Origin: Chloroflexota bacterium
GTDB taxonomy: Bacteria; Chloroflexota; Anaerolineae; UBA4142
DNA length: 41,009 nt
Direction: 5' to 3'
NCBI GenBank assembly: GCA_016215025.1
Contig: JACRMI010000010.1
Location: 76,331-117,339 of the forward strand
The notes beneath the pieces were generated by a model. The model did not search any database. It was not told the origin of the DNA and saw only the letters and a list, made by a program, of their open reading frames with translations. Every line of letters begins with the position of its first letter. Positions within the stretch are counted from its first letter, which is position 1. This document shows positions 32,247-40,883 of the stretch, piece after piece. The position numbers were made by a program, and so were the translations under genes.

Positions 32247-32326
32247 TGTCATGCTGAGGAGCGATTAGTGCGACGAAGCATCTCGCAATGCACGTAGAGA
32301 GATGCTTCGCTTCGCTCAGCATGACA
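32247..32326. repeat. TGTCATnCTGAG-type palindrome, copy E
   Basis: The clearest member: tgtcatgctgagg at the left, gcttcgctcagcatgaca at the right, with internal arms cgaagcatctc and gagatgcttcg. Sits in the 3' region of the glutamate synthase operon. Confidence 0.9.
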
Positions 32327-32335
32327 AATCCAAGA

Positions 32336-34663
32336 TTATTCTTTTTCCACTTCTCCCAAAATATTCGGCACCATCGTCCAGATGCCGCTGGGACACGCCG
32401 CCGCGCAAAATCCGCAGCCGATGCAGTACTCGTCCGAGACACGAAACTCGAACGAGCCGTTCGGGTTCTCGATGCGACTGATCGCATTCTGTCCGCAAAT
32501 CGTCACGCAGATGTTGCAGTCGCGACAGGTGCCGCACGAAATGCAGCGCGCCCCTTCGGCGAGTGGATCGGTGGGGCATTGACTAACGCGTGGCGTAAAG
32601 TAGATCAGATTCAATCGGTCCTTCGGCATCACTTGCTTGCGCGGCATTTCAAACGATTCGCCCATCACGTCAGCGTGAAGCGCAAGCGCGGCGATGCGAC
32701 CTGCGCCAATCGCTTGCGTGAGCAACCCTGGCTTGACGACATCGCCGATGGCGAAGACGCGCGGGTCACGCATGCGTCCCGTCTCGTCGACCGCGACCCA
32801 GTTATTTTTCACCCGGTCCAAATTATCGGGCAGCCAAGAAATGTCGGGGACTTCGCCGATGGCGACGATGACGACATCCGCTGTGAGCGAATCGCCTTCT
32901 TTGAAGAAAAGTTGATCGTCGTTGTATTCGGCGACGGTGCGGGGCCACAACACTTGCGTGCCAAGCGCCATTGCGGCTTCGCGTTCGCGGCTGGAACTCG
33001 CTGGCTCTTGGATATCGACGGCGATCACGCTCGTCGCGCCATTTTGCCACGCGACTGAACATGCATCCATGCCCACATCGCCCGCGCCAACTACGACGAC
33101 CGATTTGCCTGCGGTGCTGACGACCGGCTTGCCTGCATTCGCGCTCGTGAGATATTCCAATGCCGAATACGTGCGTTCATTCCCAGGGAACGGCAGCTTG
33201 CGCGGCGAGTGCGCGCCCGTCGCAATGATGACGCCGTCGTATATCTCGCGAATCTGTCGAAAGAAATCCGGCGTCATTTCGGAATCGAGTTGGACTTGGA
33301 CGCCGAGCGACAGAATGCGTCGAATCTCGGTTTGCACCAATTCTTTTTCGAGCCGACTGTGCGGAATCGCATTCGCCATCTTGCCGCCGAGCTTCATACC
33401 TTTTTCGAAAATCGTAACGGTGTGACCGTGCAACGCGAGTTGCCATGCGGCGGAGAGTCCTGCTGCGCCAGAGCCGATGATGGCGAAGCGTTTGCCGGTG
33501 TGTGCTTCCATTGGCGGTGCGGGCAAGTCCATCGAAAATTTTCCAAGCGGACCGGCGAGAACTGCAAAGTCGATGTTCTGGCGCGTGCAGGCGCGCATAC
33601 ACGGATTGGGACACGCCGCGCCGCACACCGAACCTGGGAATGGATTGAATTGCAGCACAAGGTCGAGTGCCTCGCGCAGTTTGCCTTTGCGCAAAAGATT
33701 GATACGATCCTGGGTTGGAATGTAACTGGGACACGCGTACTCGCACGGCGCGGCAAAGACCGCGTTGTTCCATACCGGCGTGTGCGTGCGATATTCGCCC
33801 ATCGGCACAAGCGGCGTCACATCGCCCGAATCGTTTACGACATCGCCAAAGAGTCCGCCTTGAATCCAGCGATTCGCGCGAAACTCGCCGAGCGAGCGGC
33901 GCTTTTGGCGTTGCTTGAGTTCTTCGTAACTCTTGGGAATGATTTTTCGCCAATCGGTTGGTGCAAGCAAGGTTGGAAGCAACTCGGAGTGATCGATGGC
34001 TTGCAAGAATTTGGGCATTCCCGCGTTGAGAAAATCCCAATCCTCCTTCTCCAGCGTCTCGATCAGTTTGACATTGCCCGGCAATTTGCCGATGCGTCCG
34101 CGCACGTAAACAATGCCGCCGACCATGCCGATGCACGCGCGCTCGCCGATGACCGAATCGAATTCGTCCGAATCGTAACCGCACACGACGGCGATGCCGC
34201 CGCCCATAAATTCAAAGGGAAACGAGCCGGTATTTTTTAGAATCCACAATTCAGGTTGATTGTACGCGGGGTCGTGTTTCATCAGCGAGCCGGTACGCGT
34301 CCCGGCGCGTCCGCCGATGTAGATGACGCCATCTGCGGCGCAGTGACCGGTTGTATCGCCGCCATCGCCTTTCACCGTAATTGTCGCGCCCGCGTTGAGC
34401 CAGCCAACATCTGCGGGTGCGGGACCTTCGACGACGATCTCGGTGCCAGGCATACCCATCGAGCCGACGCGTTGACCTGGGTTGCGCACTGTGAACTTGA
34501 GCGGTTTGCCATCGGTGCTCCAGAGCGGTCCGCCAATATTGTGCTGTCCGGACGCATCGACGACAAAATCCGTTTCGCCCTCACGCATCGCCGCGTAAAC
34601 TTCTTGCAAAAGCTGCTGGGTCGATTTGCGCTTATTGTTTCCGTATGTGGTTAGATGCTTCAT
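32336..34663 (-). CDS. Glutamate synthase GXGXG domain fused to GltD-like oxidoreductase and ferredoxin domain
   Basis: 775 aa. Residues about 1-255 are the GltB alpha-subunit C-terminal beta-helix (glycine-rich turns such as GWLNAGATITVKGDGG and IYIGGRAGTRTG). Residues about 300-680 are a GltD-like flavoprotein. It has Fe-S cysteines around ACPSYIPTQ and CGAACPNPCMRAC, FAD motif IIGSGAAGLSAAW, NAD(P) motif VVGAGDVGMDA and ATGAHSPRKLP. The last 80 residues hold two 4Fe-4S motifs (CISCGTCRDCNICVTIC; CIGCGFCAAACP). With the FMN and glutaminase genes upstream it should make glutamate from 2-oxoglutarate and glutamine. The fusion of GXGXG to GltD is a departure from the usual separate subunits. 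Confidence 0.92.
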   Translation of the reverse strand: MKHLTTYGNNKRKSTQQLLQEVYAAMREGETDFVVDASGQHNIGGPLWSTDGKPLKFTVRNPGQRVGSMGMPGTEIVVEGPAPADVGWLNAGATITVKGDGGDTTGHCAADGVIYIGGRAGTRTGSLMKHDPAYNQPELWILKNTGSFPFEFMGGGIAVVCGYDSDEFDSVIGERACIGMVGGIVYVRGRIGKLPGNVKLIETLEKEDWDFLNAGMPKFLQAIDHSELLPTLLAPTDWRKIIPKSYEELKQRQKRRSLGEFRANRWIQGGLFGDVVNDSGDVTPLVPMGEYRTHTPVWNNAVFAAPCEYACPSYIPTQDRINLLRKGKLREALDLVLQFNPFPGSVCGAACPNPCMRACTRQNIDFAVLAGPLGKFSMDLPAPPMEAHTGKRFAIIGSGAAGLSAAWQLALHGHTVTIFEKGMKLGGKMANAIPHSRLEKELVQTEIRRILSLGVQVQLDSEMTPDFFRQIREIYDGVIIATGAHSPRKLPFPGNERTYSALEYLTSANAGKPVVSTAGKSVVVVGAGDVGMDACSVAWQNGATSVIAVDIQEPASSSREREAAMALGTQVLWPRTVAEYNDDQLFFKEGDSLTADVVIVAIGEVPDISWLPDNLDRVKNNWVAVDETGRMRDPRVFAIGDVVKPGLLTQAIGAGRIAALALHADVMGESFEMPRKQVMPKDRLNLIYFTPRVSQCPTDPLAEGARCISCGTCRDCNICVTICGQNAISRIENPNGSFEFRVSDEYCIGCGFCAAACPSGIWTMVPNILGEVEKE

Positions 34664-34675
34664 GTCAACCTTTCA

Positions 34676-34739
34676 GGAATCCAGAAGCCAGAATTCAGAA
34701 TCCAGAATCTTTTCTTCTGACTTTTGGCTCCTGGCTTCT
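34676..34739. repeat. CCAGAATTCAGAATCC-type repeat, left flank of IVP gene
   Basis: gaagccag...ctggcttc inverted arms enclose ccagaattcagaatccag and ttctgacttttggctcc. A related run at 35118-35158 borders the other side of the small gene. Confidence 0.8.
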
Positions 34740-35119
34740 TATCGATACGATTCTACAATCGCTGAGGTGTACGCTTCAAGCAATTTACTTGCTTCTTCGA
34801 GTTGAGCTTGTAGTGAAACGACATCACCATATTTCAAATCACGCGCGAGAATCAGGTAATAGCGGCATTCTTCGATCGAGCCTTGGGCGATATTCATGAA
34901 TCGTGCTTTATCTGCTTTACCTTTTTTCTTAAATCCTTCTGCAATGTTTGCGGGAATTGAGACGGCTGCTCGCCGCAACTGCGATGTCAATCCGTACGTT
35001 TCGCTTTTTGGAAAACAATCCGTGAAATGATATTCGCTCAGAACAAATTGATGTCCCTTTTGCCAGACAACCAAATCCTCAAACGTTCGCGCAGGTGTGC
35101 GTTGCATTCTCGTCTCCAT
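34739..35119 (-). CDS. Four-helix-bundle protein (23S rRNA intervening-sequence/TIGR02436 type)
   Basis: 126 aa. FEDLVVWQKGHQFVLSEYH, YGLTSQLRRAAVSIPANIAEGFKKK and SIEECRYYLILARDL are the family signature. Relatives are found in 23S rRNA intervening sequences, as Avd-like accessory proteins, and as orphan mobile genes; no firm function. The coding region lies inside the glutamate synthase operon, between the FMN-domain and fusion genes and on the same strand, and is flanked by repeats on both sides. Confidence 0.93.
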   Translation of the reverse strand: METRMQRTPARTFEDLVVWQKGHQFVLSEYHFTDCFPKSETYGLTSQLRRAAVSIPANIAEGFKKKGKADKARFMNIAQGSIEECRYYLILARDLKYGDVVSLQAQLEEASKLLEAYTSAIVESYR

Positions 35120-35158
35120 TTTTATTCTGGCTTTTGAATTCTGGATTCTGACTTCTCT
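35118..35158. repeat. CCAGAATTC-type repeat, right flank of IVP gene
   Basis: ttctggcttttgaattctgg and attctgacttctc words match the left flank in the opposite sense. Only about 40 nt separate the IVP start from the FMN-domain gene stop. Confidence 0.75.
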
Positions 35159-35161
35159 ACC

Positions 35162-36886
35162 TTAACACGCGTATGCAATCTGCAATCGTTCCGCCGCCGA
35201 TTTCGACATCGAGACGAGCGCGTCACTGCGACCGATCGGCAGAGTGGAGTTACCGATAGGAGCCATCAACTTTTTCAGCTCTTGATCGAGCGCGAGGAAA
35301 TAGTCCACGATGTTTTGCGCGACGGCGTCTACATCCAAGCGCGCGACAAGGCGCTGTTCTTGCGTGCAAATACCAACAGGACAATAGCCGGTGTTACAAG
35401 CGTTGCAGCGCCCTTTTTCATTGCCGACGCAGCCCGCAAGCTGCAACCAAATTTTTGCCGAGAACACACCGTTCGCGCCCAGACAAATTGCTTTGAACGC
35501 ATCCGCGGCGAGATCGCCCGTATCGCCAAAGCCGCCGCCGACGAAGAGTGGAATCTGTCCTTGCTTGCCTTGATCGACTGCCGCGAGATAGCAATCGCGC
35601 AGTTTGCTCAAGATGGGATGACCAGTGTGATCGAGACTCACTTCGTGCGCTGCGCCCGTGCCGCCTTGCAAACCATCGAGGAAAAATCCGCCGACGATTT
35701 GGTACGGATCGCGGACGAGGTTGTTGAACACTGCAACGCTCGTCGAACTGGCTGCGACTTTGATCGCGACCGGCACGCGGAACTTGAATGCGGCGTTCAT
35801 GCTCAAGAACATTTTCTGCACCGATTCTTCGATGCTGTACAAACCTTGGTGATTCGGTGGGCTGAGCAAATCCGCTTTCGGCACGCCGCGAATTGCTTGA
35901 ATGTGCGGCGCAACTTTTTCCGCGGGCAAGAGTCCACCATCGCCGGGTTTCGCGCCCTGACCGATTTTGATTAACACGGCGGCGGGGTCGGTCACCATCT
36001 CAGGCATCGCTTTGATGATACGATTCCAGCCAAAGTGTCCGCTCGCGATTTGGATGATGAAATATTTTAGATATTCGGATTTCAATAATCGAACCGGCAT
36101 ACCGCCTTCGCCGGAACTCATGCGCACGGGCATGCCGCATTCTTCGTTGAGGTACGCCACGGCGAGCGCGAGTGCTTCCCACATGCGCCACGACAACGCG
36201 CCGACGGACATGTCGCCGATGATGATGGGATAAATCCAGCGCATCGGCGGCGTCCAACCGGTGGGGACCAACTTTCCATTTTCAACTTTGAGCGGAAGTT
36301 TATCGGCAGGCAAGCCGCGGCCCAACGGCGTGAGCATATCGAACGTATGCCGCGCGGCATCGAGCGAAGGATCGGTCATCTGGCTAATGCGACCGACTTT
36401 GATATAGTCGAGTGCGCGAGTGCGCGCGCCATGACCGCGACCACCGCGCTTGATGGGCGAACCGCCTTTGCGCGCGACGAGCGGAAAACGATGATGCCCA
36501 TTTTCGACTGGCTTGATCGAATTGGTCGGGCAAACTTTTTCGCACATCGAACAGCCGCGACAATAATTCTTGGGATCGTTGACTTGCTTGATCGCCATGA
36601 TGACTTCGGTCGATTCGATTGGATTCGGCATGGAGCCAGTGCTGAGCGCCTGACCTTTGCGCTGCAATTGCGGCTTGATCGCATCGAAGGTACACGTTGC
36701 GACGCACGAGCCGCAGCGAATACACGTTTCGGCGTTCCACTCGATCTTCCACGGAAAATCCATCGGATGCGTATCGCGCACGAACGTGGGTTTGATCGTT
36801 GGATTACGTGATGCAACAACTGGCTTTTTGCCATTGCCGTTCTTGCTGACAGTCACATTGATTTTGGTCGGGTCTATTGCTGCCAT
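35162..36886 (-). CDS. Glutamate synthase FMN/Fe-S central domain (archaeal-type split subunit)
   Basis: 574 aa. N-terminal ferredoxin domain with two 4Fe-4S motifs (CIRCGSCVATC; CRGCSMCEKVC), then the synthase barrel (PF01645). The barrel has IKIGQGAKPGDGGLLP, LLSPPNHQGLYSIE, FLDGLQGGTGAAHEV, and the 3Fe-4S loop GCVGNEKGRCNACNTGYCPVG. It receives ammonia from the glutaminase subunit and forms 2-iminoglutarate for reduction. The ATG at 36886 overlaps the glutaminase stop by 13 nt. The C-terminal tail is separated from the fusion subunit by the IVP gene. Confidence 0.94.
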   Translation of the reverse strand: MAAIDPTKINVTVSKNGNGKKPVVASRNPTIKPTFVRDTHPMDFPWKIEWNAETCIRCGSCVATCTFDAIKPQLQRKGQALSTGSMPNPIESTEVIMAIKQVNDPKNYCRGCSMCEKVCPTNSIKPVENGHHRFPLVARKGGSPIKRGGRGHGARTRALDYIKVGRISQMTDPSLDAARHTFDMLTPLGRGLPADKLPLKVENGKLVPTGWTPPMRWIYPIIIGDMSVGALSWRMWEALALAVAYLNEECGMPVRMSSGEGGMPVRLLKSEYLKYFIIQIASGHFGWNRIIKAMPEMVTDPAAVLIKIGQGAKPGDGGLLPAEKVAPHIQAIRGVPKADLLSPPNHQGLYSIEESVQKMFLSMNAAFKFRVPVAIKVAASSTSVAVFNNLVRDPYQIVGGFFLDGLQGGTGAAHEVSLDHTGHPILSKLRDCYLAAVDQGKQGQIPLFVGGGFGDTGDLAADAFKAICLGANGVFSAKIWLQLAGCVGNEKGRCNACNTGYCPVGICTQEQRLVARLDVDAVAQNIVDYFLALDQELKKLMAPIGNSTLPIGRSDALVSMSKSAAERLQIAYAC

Positions 36887-37992
36887 CGCTCGACCTCCAA
36901 TCCATTATTGACGATGACGGTCTCGCGTTCGCCAGGATAAATATCGTGTTCGGTATTTCGATTTGGAATGACCATGTTGACGCCGCATACCTCGGACGCC
37001 GAGACCACCATCTCGTCATCTTTGCCGATCACGTACGGGCGCAATTTTTTTGCATCGGCGATGACGCCCATGCGATTGTCGGGCAGTACAAAGACGACCG
37101 TGTTCGGTCCATTGATTTCGAGATTCATGAGCGATTGGCGAATCTGTTGCAGGACGGGAGCATCGGTGCGTTTTTGCATTTCTTCAAAGGTGAGGGGCGT
37201 AATCACATGCTTGAAATATTCGAGGGGCCAACCTAATTCGTCGACGACATAGTGGAGTGTGTAGAGGAAACACTGGGTATCGGATTCAAAGCCAACGTAC
37301 GCGGGATGAAGGCGCTGCTGAAATTCCTTATTCTTTTGATAAAAGGTGTTTTCGCCGTTGCCCATCAGCGTGTAACCGCCTTCGATGAAAAACGGATGCG
37401 CGGCGTAACGCACGATTTTGTAATTTGTATTCTGGCGACACTGCGCCGAAACGACGCGCGCCTTGAGCCAATGGTCGTCGTTCCACAGTTGAAAGTACGT
37501 GCCGATGTCGCGCGGGTCGCCCACTTCTTTTAGCGTCAACACGTCGGGCCAAAATGAATAGACGAAACCTTGCTTTTCGCGCGTCAACGTCTCACGCAGC
37601 TTGAGTCGTGTTTCGAGCAAAAGTTGTTTCTGTTCGGCGGACGGCGAATCGTAGAGGGCATTGCAGCGTTCGGGGTATCGATAATTGCGAAAGACGTAAT
37701 GGGGCATTCGCTTGAAATCGAGATCGGGGAGATTCTCTACGTCGGGCTTGTAATCGAACTTGGGCGAGAACCCCGCTTCTTCGAGAATCGCTTCGGCGGT
37801 CTCCAAGCCCGCCGAGGTACACGCCATCGAGAGCAGGGGAAATTTCTTAAATTCGGCGAACGCGCCGCCGAGGTCTTGCATCACCATCGCAAAGCCGGAA
37901 TTGTCGTGACCCTTTTGCATGGCGAGCATCATGCGCAAAAGAAGCACCGGCGCGACGGGGTCTCTAGACTTTATCGCTGCCATTCGACACAT
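36874..37992 (-). CDS. Glutamine amidotransferase class II subunit of glutamate synthase
   Basis: 372 aa starting MCRMAAIKS, so Cys2 becomes the Ntn nucleophile after removal of Met1. RQNTNYKIVRYAAHPFFIEGGYTLMGNGEN and a C-terminal VFVLPDNRMGVIADAKKLRP show the class II glutaminase fold of archaeal-type split GltB (GltB1). It releases ammonia from glutamine. It is the first gene of the operon, with a GGAGG site upstream and a long structured leader. Confidence 0.92.
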   Translation of the reverse strand: MCRMAAIKSRDPVAPVLLLRMMLAMQKGHDNSGFAMVMQDLGGAFAEFKKFPLLSMACTSAGLETAEAILEEAGFSPKFDYKPDVENLPDLDFKRMPHYVFRNYRYPERCNALYDSPSAEQKQLLLETRLKLRETLTREKQGFVYSFWPDVLTLKEVGDPRDIGTYFQLWNDDHWLKARVVSAQCRQNTNYKIVRYAAHPFFIEGGYTLMGNGENTFYQKNKEFQQRLHPAYVGFESDTQCFLYTLHYVVDELGWPLEYFKHVITPLTFEEMQKRTDAPVLQQIRQSLMNLEINGPNTVVFVLPDNRMGVIADAKKLRPYVIGKDDEMVVSASEVCGVNMVIPNRNTEHDIYPGERETVIVNNGLEVERWQQ

Positions 37993-38011
37993 ATTTGTTC
38001 CTCCATCGTTT

Positions 38012-38080
38012 CATCGCAGAGACGCGGAGAGCGCAGAGATTTTTGTTCTTTCACCTCGCGTTCCCCGCGTCTTTGCGGCA
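38012..38080. repeat. CGCAGAGACGCGGAGAGCGCAGAG-type inverted repeat
   Basis: Left arm cgcagagacgcggagagc (from 38015) and right arm cgcgttccccgcgtctttgc (to 38078) form an imperfect palindrome. It lies in the leader of the glutamate synthase operon, between the terminator and the ribosome site. Confidence 0.8.
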
Positions 38081-38096
38081 AGAAAGAAATACCGAC

Positions 38097-38124
38097 AAAA
38101 AAGACCGCCTGGGTTCAGACGGTC
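38097..38124 (-). terminator. Leader terminator of the glutamate synthase operon
   Basis: Minus strand: stem gaccgtct/aggcggtc with a 6-nt loop (gaaccc), followed directly by six Ts. It lies about 100 nt before the first ORF and after the promoter, so transcription must pass it, as in attenuators. Confidence 0.8.
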
Positions 38125-38210
38125 TCACGCCTGTCGGACCGCTAATGTGCGATTCGACGGTTTCCAGGGACGTACCCCGGCATTATGCTCGAACCCGAGT
38201 CCTGCATCAA
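38097..38210 (-). ncRNA. Candidate cis-regulatory leader RNA (attenuator or riboswitch)
   Basis: Between the promoter and the terminator about 90 nt can fold. CAGGAC and GUCC(C)UG close a multibranch with hairpins CUCG-GGUU-CGAG and GCA-UAA-UGC; ACCG...CGGU forms the next stem. GCGGUC just before the terminator can pair with GACCGU of the terminator's 5' arm, a possible antiterminator. No known riboswitch class recognised; T-box, TPP, ZTP and glutamine classes were considered and do not fit. Confidence 0.5.
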
Positions 38211-38215
38211 GTGAG

Positions 38216-38245
38216 AATATAGCGTACGAGCGGGGCTTGTGTCTA
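38216..38245 (-). promoter_or_regulatory. Promoter of the glutamate synthase operon
   Basis: Minus strand: TAGACA (38240-38245), 18-nt spacer, TATATT (38216-38221); each hexamer differs from consensus at one position. It is about 225 nt before the glutaminase ATG. Confidence 0.6.
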
Positions 38246-38319
38246 CGGATAAGGTGTGCAAATCACAAAGCATTAAAATTGTGTAAAATGCACAGAGGAA
38301 TTGGGCGGAGAAGCGTTAA

Positions 38320-39003
38320 TTATTTGCTCAAAAGCGCAGCAAGTTCGGAGAGCGATTTGATCTCGGCATCGGCTTTGAAAGGCAATTTTTCAGGTGATTG
38401 ATTAAAACGATTCACCCAAACGACGCGCAACCCAAAATTGGCTGCGCCGACTGTGTCCCACGCATTCGACGATTGGAATGCAATTTTGCGCGGCGACAAG
38501 GCAAGCTGATCGACCGCCAGTTGGTAAACGCGCGGGTCGGGCTTGTACACGCCGATTTGCTCAACCGACAAAATGCGGTCGACGAGTTTTTGAATGTTTG
38601 CGCTTTTCACGGCTGTCTGCAACATCGAGGGTGACCCATTCGATAGAATTGCGGTCAGAAATCCATCGGCTTTCAACTGTTCGAGAGTGGGGCGGACATC
38701 GGGGTAACAATCAAGTTGGCGATAGGCATCCATCAAATCGAGGCGCAGCGCGCTATCCATCACGTCAAACGCTACGAGGCAATAGTCGAGCGCATCCAAC
38801 GTGACTTGGTAAAAATCGGCATGGCGATGCATCAGACTGCGCAGCCATGTGTATTCCAATTGTTTTTTGCGCCACAACGCGGAGAACTGATCGGCAATGT
38901 CTCCCAGGCGGGCGCGATGTCGAGCTACGGCTGAGTTGAAATCAAACAGCGTACCATAGGCATCGAATACGCACGCTTGAATGCCGGACAAAACTGCCAC
39001 CAC
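38320..39003 (-). CDS. HAD-superfamily haloacid dehalogenase-like hydrolase
   Basis: About 227 aa from GTG 39003, just after a GGAGG site; TTG 38991 is an alternative. The open frame extends to 39282 but its first 90 residues are low-complexity and carry no domain. FDAYGTLFD with nucleophile Asp14, SNGSPSML, KPDPRVYQLA and FQSSNAWDTVGAANFG are motifs I-IV of type II haloacid dehalogenases, which cleave C-halogen bonds in 2-haloacids. A phosphatase role is possible. Confidence 0.9.
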   Translation of the reverse strand: MVAVLSGIQACVFDAYGTLFDFNSAVARHRARLGDIADQFSALWRKKQLEYTWLRSLMHRHADFYQVTLDALDYCLVAFDVMDSALRLDLMDAYRQLDCYPDVRPTLEQLKADGFLTAILSNGSPSMLQTAVKSANIQKLVDRILSVEQIGVYKPDPRVYQLAVDQLALSPRKIAFQSSNAWDTVGAANFGLRVVWVNRFNQSPEKLPFKADAEIKSLSELAALLSK

Positions 39004-39084
39004 TCCTCCAGGGATGTGAATGGGACTGATGAAAAACGGGTCGCGATGTGCATCAGCTTGCGAACCTCTAGATTGGCGCGCCAA

Positions 39085-39113
39085 AGAATAACACCGAAAA
39101 TTGTGAATGTCAA
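39085..39113 (-). promoter_or_regulatory. Promoter of the HAD gene
   Basis: Minus strand: perfect TTGACA (39108-39113), 17-nt spacer, TATTCT (39085-39090). It lies about 80 nt upstream of the chosen start, which argues against the longer open frame. The remaining 210 nt up to 39324 contain a small ccagc/gctgg hairpin near 39174 and no gene. Confidence 0.65.
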
Positions 39114-39324
39114 TCAGTGGGGGGAAATTTGCGAATCCTGGCGATTGAAATCGTGCCAACGAATCCACCACGCCAGCTTGCGAAGGCTGGATTTTAAAAA
39201 AAATGCGCCAGTTCATCATGTGAGCTAGTGCAAGTGTTGGCGTGTTTGAGTCATTGTCATATCTTTGATACGAATTCTGCAAAGCATATTGATGGTATCA
39301 AGCGATTGGGTGATCCAAGCACAT

Positions 39325-40140
39325 TTATGTACTCCTTAAAAACCCAGCCACACGAGGATCGCCTGTGTTTAGTAGACATGCTCGGGCAACAGCAGAGAAC
39401 TCCTGGTCCTCGTGTAACATTTTGCGAATCTGCTGCGCTTTTTCTTTTGAAAGCTGGTGCGCAATCATACTTCGCGATTGATGGTATGCGTTAAGTTCTC
39501 TCAAGTACTCTTGGATTCGCATCCAACAATCATTCCAGACGATCTTGCGTTTGTCAACCAAAGGTTGGTAGTCATTGAGGTTATAACGTTCTATTGAATA
39601 TTCGACACGCTCTTTTTCCCAAGGATCAGTGAATGCAGGTGAAAAGATTGCGTTGCCTTCAACATCAAAAGAAATCAGCGAAGGATCATCTGGATCCGCT
39701 GGATCAAGTAATAATGGTTCTTCCAGGCGAACATCACCAAACGGCGCTATTCTTGGGCAGCCATCTCGTAATGGGAAAAATGTTCCCTTTTTACGGTTAC
39801 CGACATTCCCACAAATACGAAAATTTGTCCAATCGAAGGCAAGCCACCAATAGCAGTCGTATTCAGTACCATCCCTATCTTTGGCGGATTTTTTGGGACG
39901 ATAGTGTTCCACATCCCAGTGACTGAAACAGTCTTTCGCTTCAGAGAACCAGCATTTATGATGGGAAAGTGAAAGCAACCAACCTTTCAATTCGCCCCAC
40001 ACTCTCTTGTTGGCGTCGGCATCAATGATTTTCTTGCGCGCTTCCGAGTCTGGGGCGACTCTCAGAGCGTCTATCAAATGATTTGCCTTATCGATCCACG
40101 CTTGGTCAGGTTGATGATCTTTGAGCGGGATATATCTCAT
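39325..40140 (-). CDS. HNH endonuclease-like protein, PtuB-type
   Basis: 271 aa. HKCWFSEAKD (Cys63), WDVEHYRPKK (His79), WLAFDWTNFRICGNVGNRKKGTFFPL (Cys110, Asn115) follow the spacing of the TIGR02646/PtuB HNH family, where a CxxC is replaced by CWxSE in some members. PtuB is the nuclease partner of the ATPase PtuA in Septu and some retron defence systems. ATG 40140 overlaps the ATPase stop (ATGA), supporting a two-gene system. The region is AT-richer than the chromosome around it. Confidence 0.8.
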   Translation of the reverse strand: MRYIPLKDHQPDQAWIDKANHLIDALRVAPDSEARKKIIDADANKRVWGELKGWLLSLSHHKCWFSEAKDCFSHWDVEHYRPKKSAKDRDGTEYDCYWWLAFDWTNFRICGNVGNRKKGTFFPLRDGCPRIAPFGDVRLEEPLLLDPADPDDPSLISFDVEGNAIFSPAFTDPWEKERVEYSIERYNLNDYQPLVDKRKIVWNDCWMRIQEYLRELNAYHQSRSMIAHQLSKEKAQQIRKMLHEDQEFSAVARACLLNTGDPRVAGFLRST

Positions 40141-40883
40141 TCCGATTTGTCCACTTGTACAGTTTTTTCCTCAGCAAGAATCTCATTTAGTACTATGTCA
40201 GATAGTTGAGCCTGATCGTCGATCTCATCCTTAGTCAAGGTTGTCTCTGGCTTGGGCATACGTCTCGCCATTGCGTTGGCAAACAACTCAAAGTATGGAT
40301 TTGGATGAGTGCGCGACACACCGAGCGAATTAAGTTCCTGAGCTAGTCCTATTAACTCCATCTGTTCGGCATCTGTTTTGTGTTGTTTGCCAAGTAGAAA
40401 ATAATGGCGATCAAGCTTATCCAAAATGTCAGGAGCCAGTGTTGACCGCAAGCCATATAGCTCTGATTTAAGTAGTCCTTCAACTCCAAGACCAATCGGA
40501 TCGTACTCTGGTTCTTCAGCAACAATGCCCAGCTCTTCTTGCCTGAGTATGCGTACTTGGTTCTTGTGTAGACTTCCAATCATCAGCGGATCGTGAGTAG
40601 CAACAATCAACTGTCCCTTTTCGGCGCGGATATTATCTTGTAACAGACGCAAAAAATCGTAGATCCACACCGGGTTTAGATGTGTATCGGGTTCGTCTAG
40701 AAGATACAGGGACTCGTCATTTTGCGTAAAGAGAAGTAGCCCTAGGACAGTAAGTAACTGCTGCTCGCCTTCGCTCAATTGTGTGAACTTAACACGCGTT
40801 CCATCTAAACGCTCAACGGTGACTCGCACCTCATCCATCAAATCACATAGGAAAAGACTCTCTAGATAACTGTTAGTGTCTAT
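40137..40883 (-). pseudogene. Septu-like ATPase, 5'-truncated
   Basis: The frame runs from a stop at 40884-40886 to the stop at 40137. It contains the C-terminal half of an ABC/SMC-type ATPase: LSEGEQQLL signature, LYLLDEPDTHLNP Walker B, and IVATHDP switch. Walker A and the first part are missing. The frame continues smoothly upstream of the TTG/ATG at 40841 (NSYLESLFLCDLMMDEV) until it enters repeats at about 40877, so the gene was cut by a mobile element. Loss of ATP binding would disable the system unless the other part lies elsewhere. Confidence 0.78.

Noticed and set aside
33209..34240. 343-aa + strand open frame and its 335-aa minus-strand counterpart (33177-34184)
   Set aside because: Both are shadows of the glutamate synthase fusion gene and show no motif.
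38160..38210. tRNA or TPP riboswitch, suggested by GGGTTCGAG and ATAATGCC words
   Set aside because: No acceptor stem, no D or anticodon arms, and the TPP CUGAGA element is absent.
38320..39282. Long version of the HAD protein starting at 39282
   Set aside because: The extra 90 residues have no domain, and a consensus promoter lies at 39085-39113 inside them.
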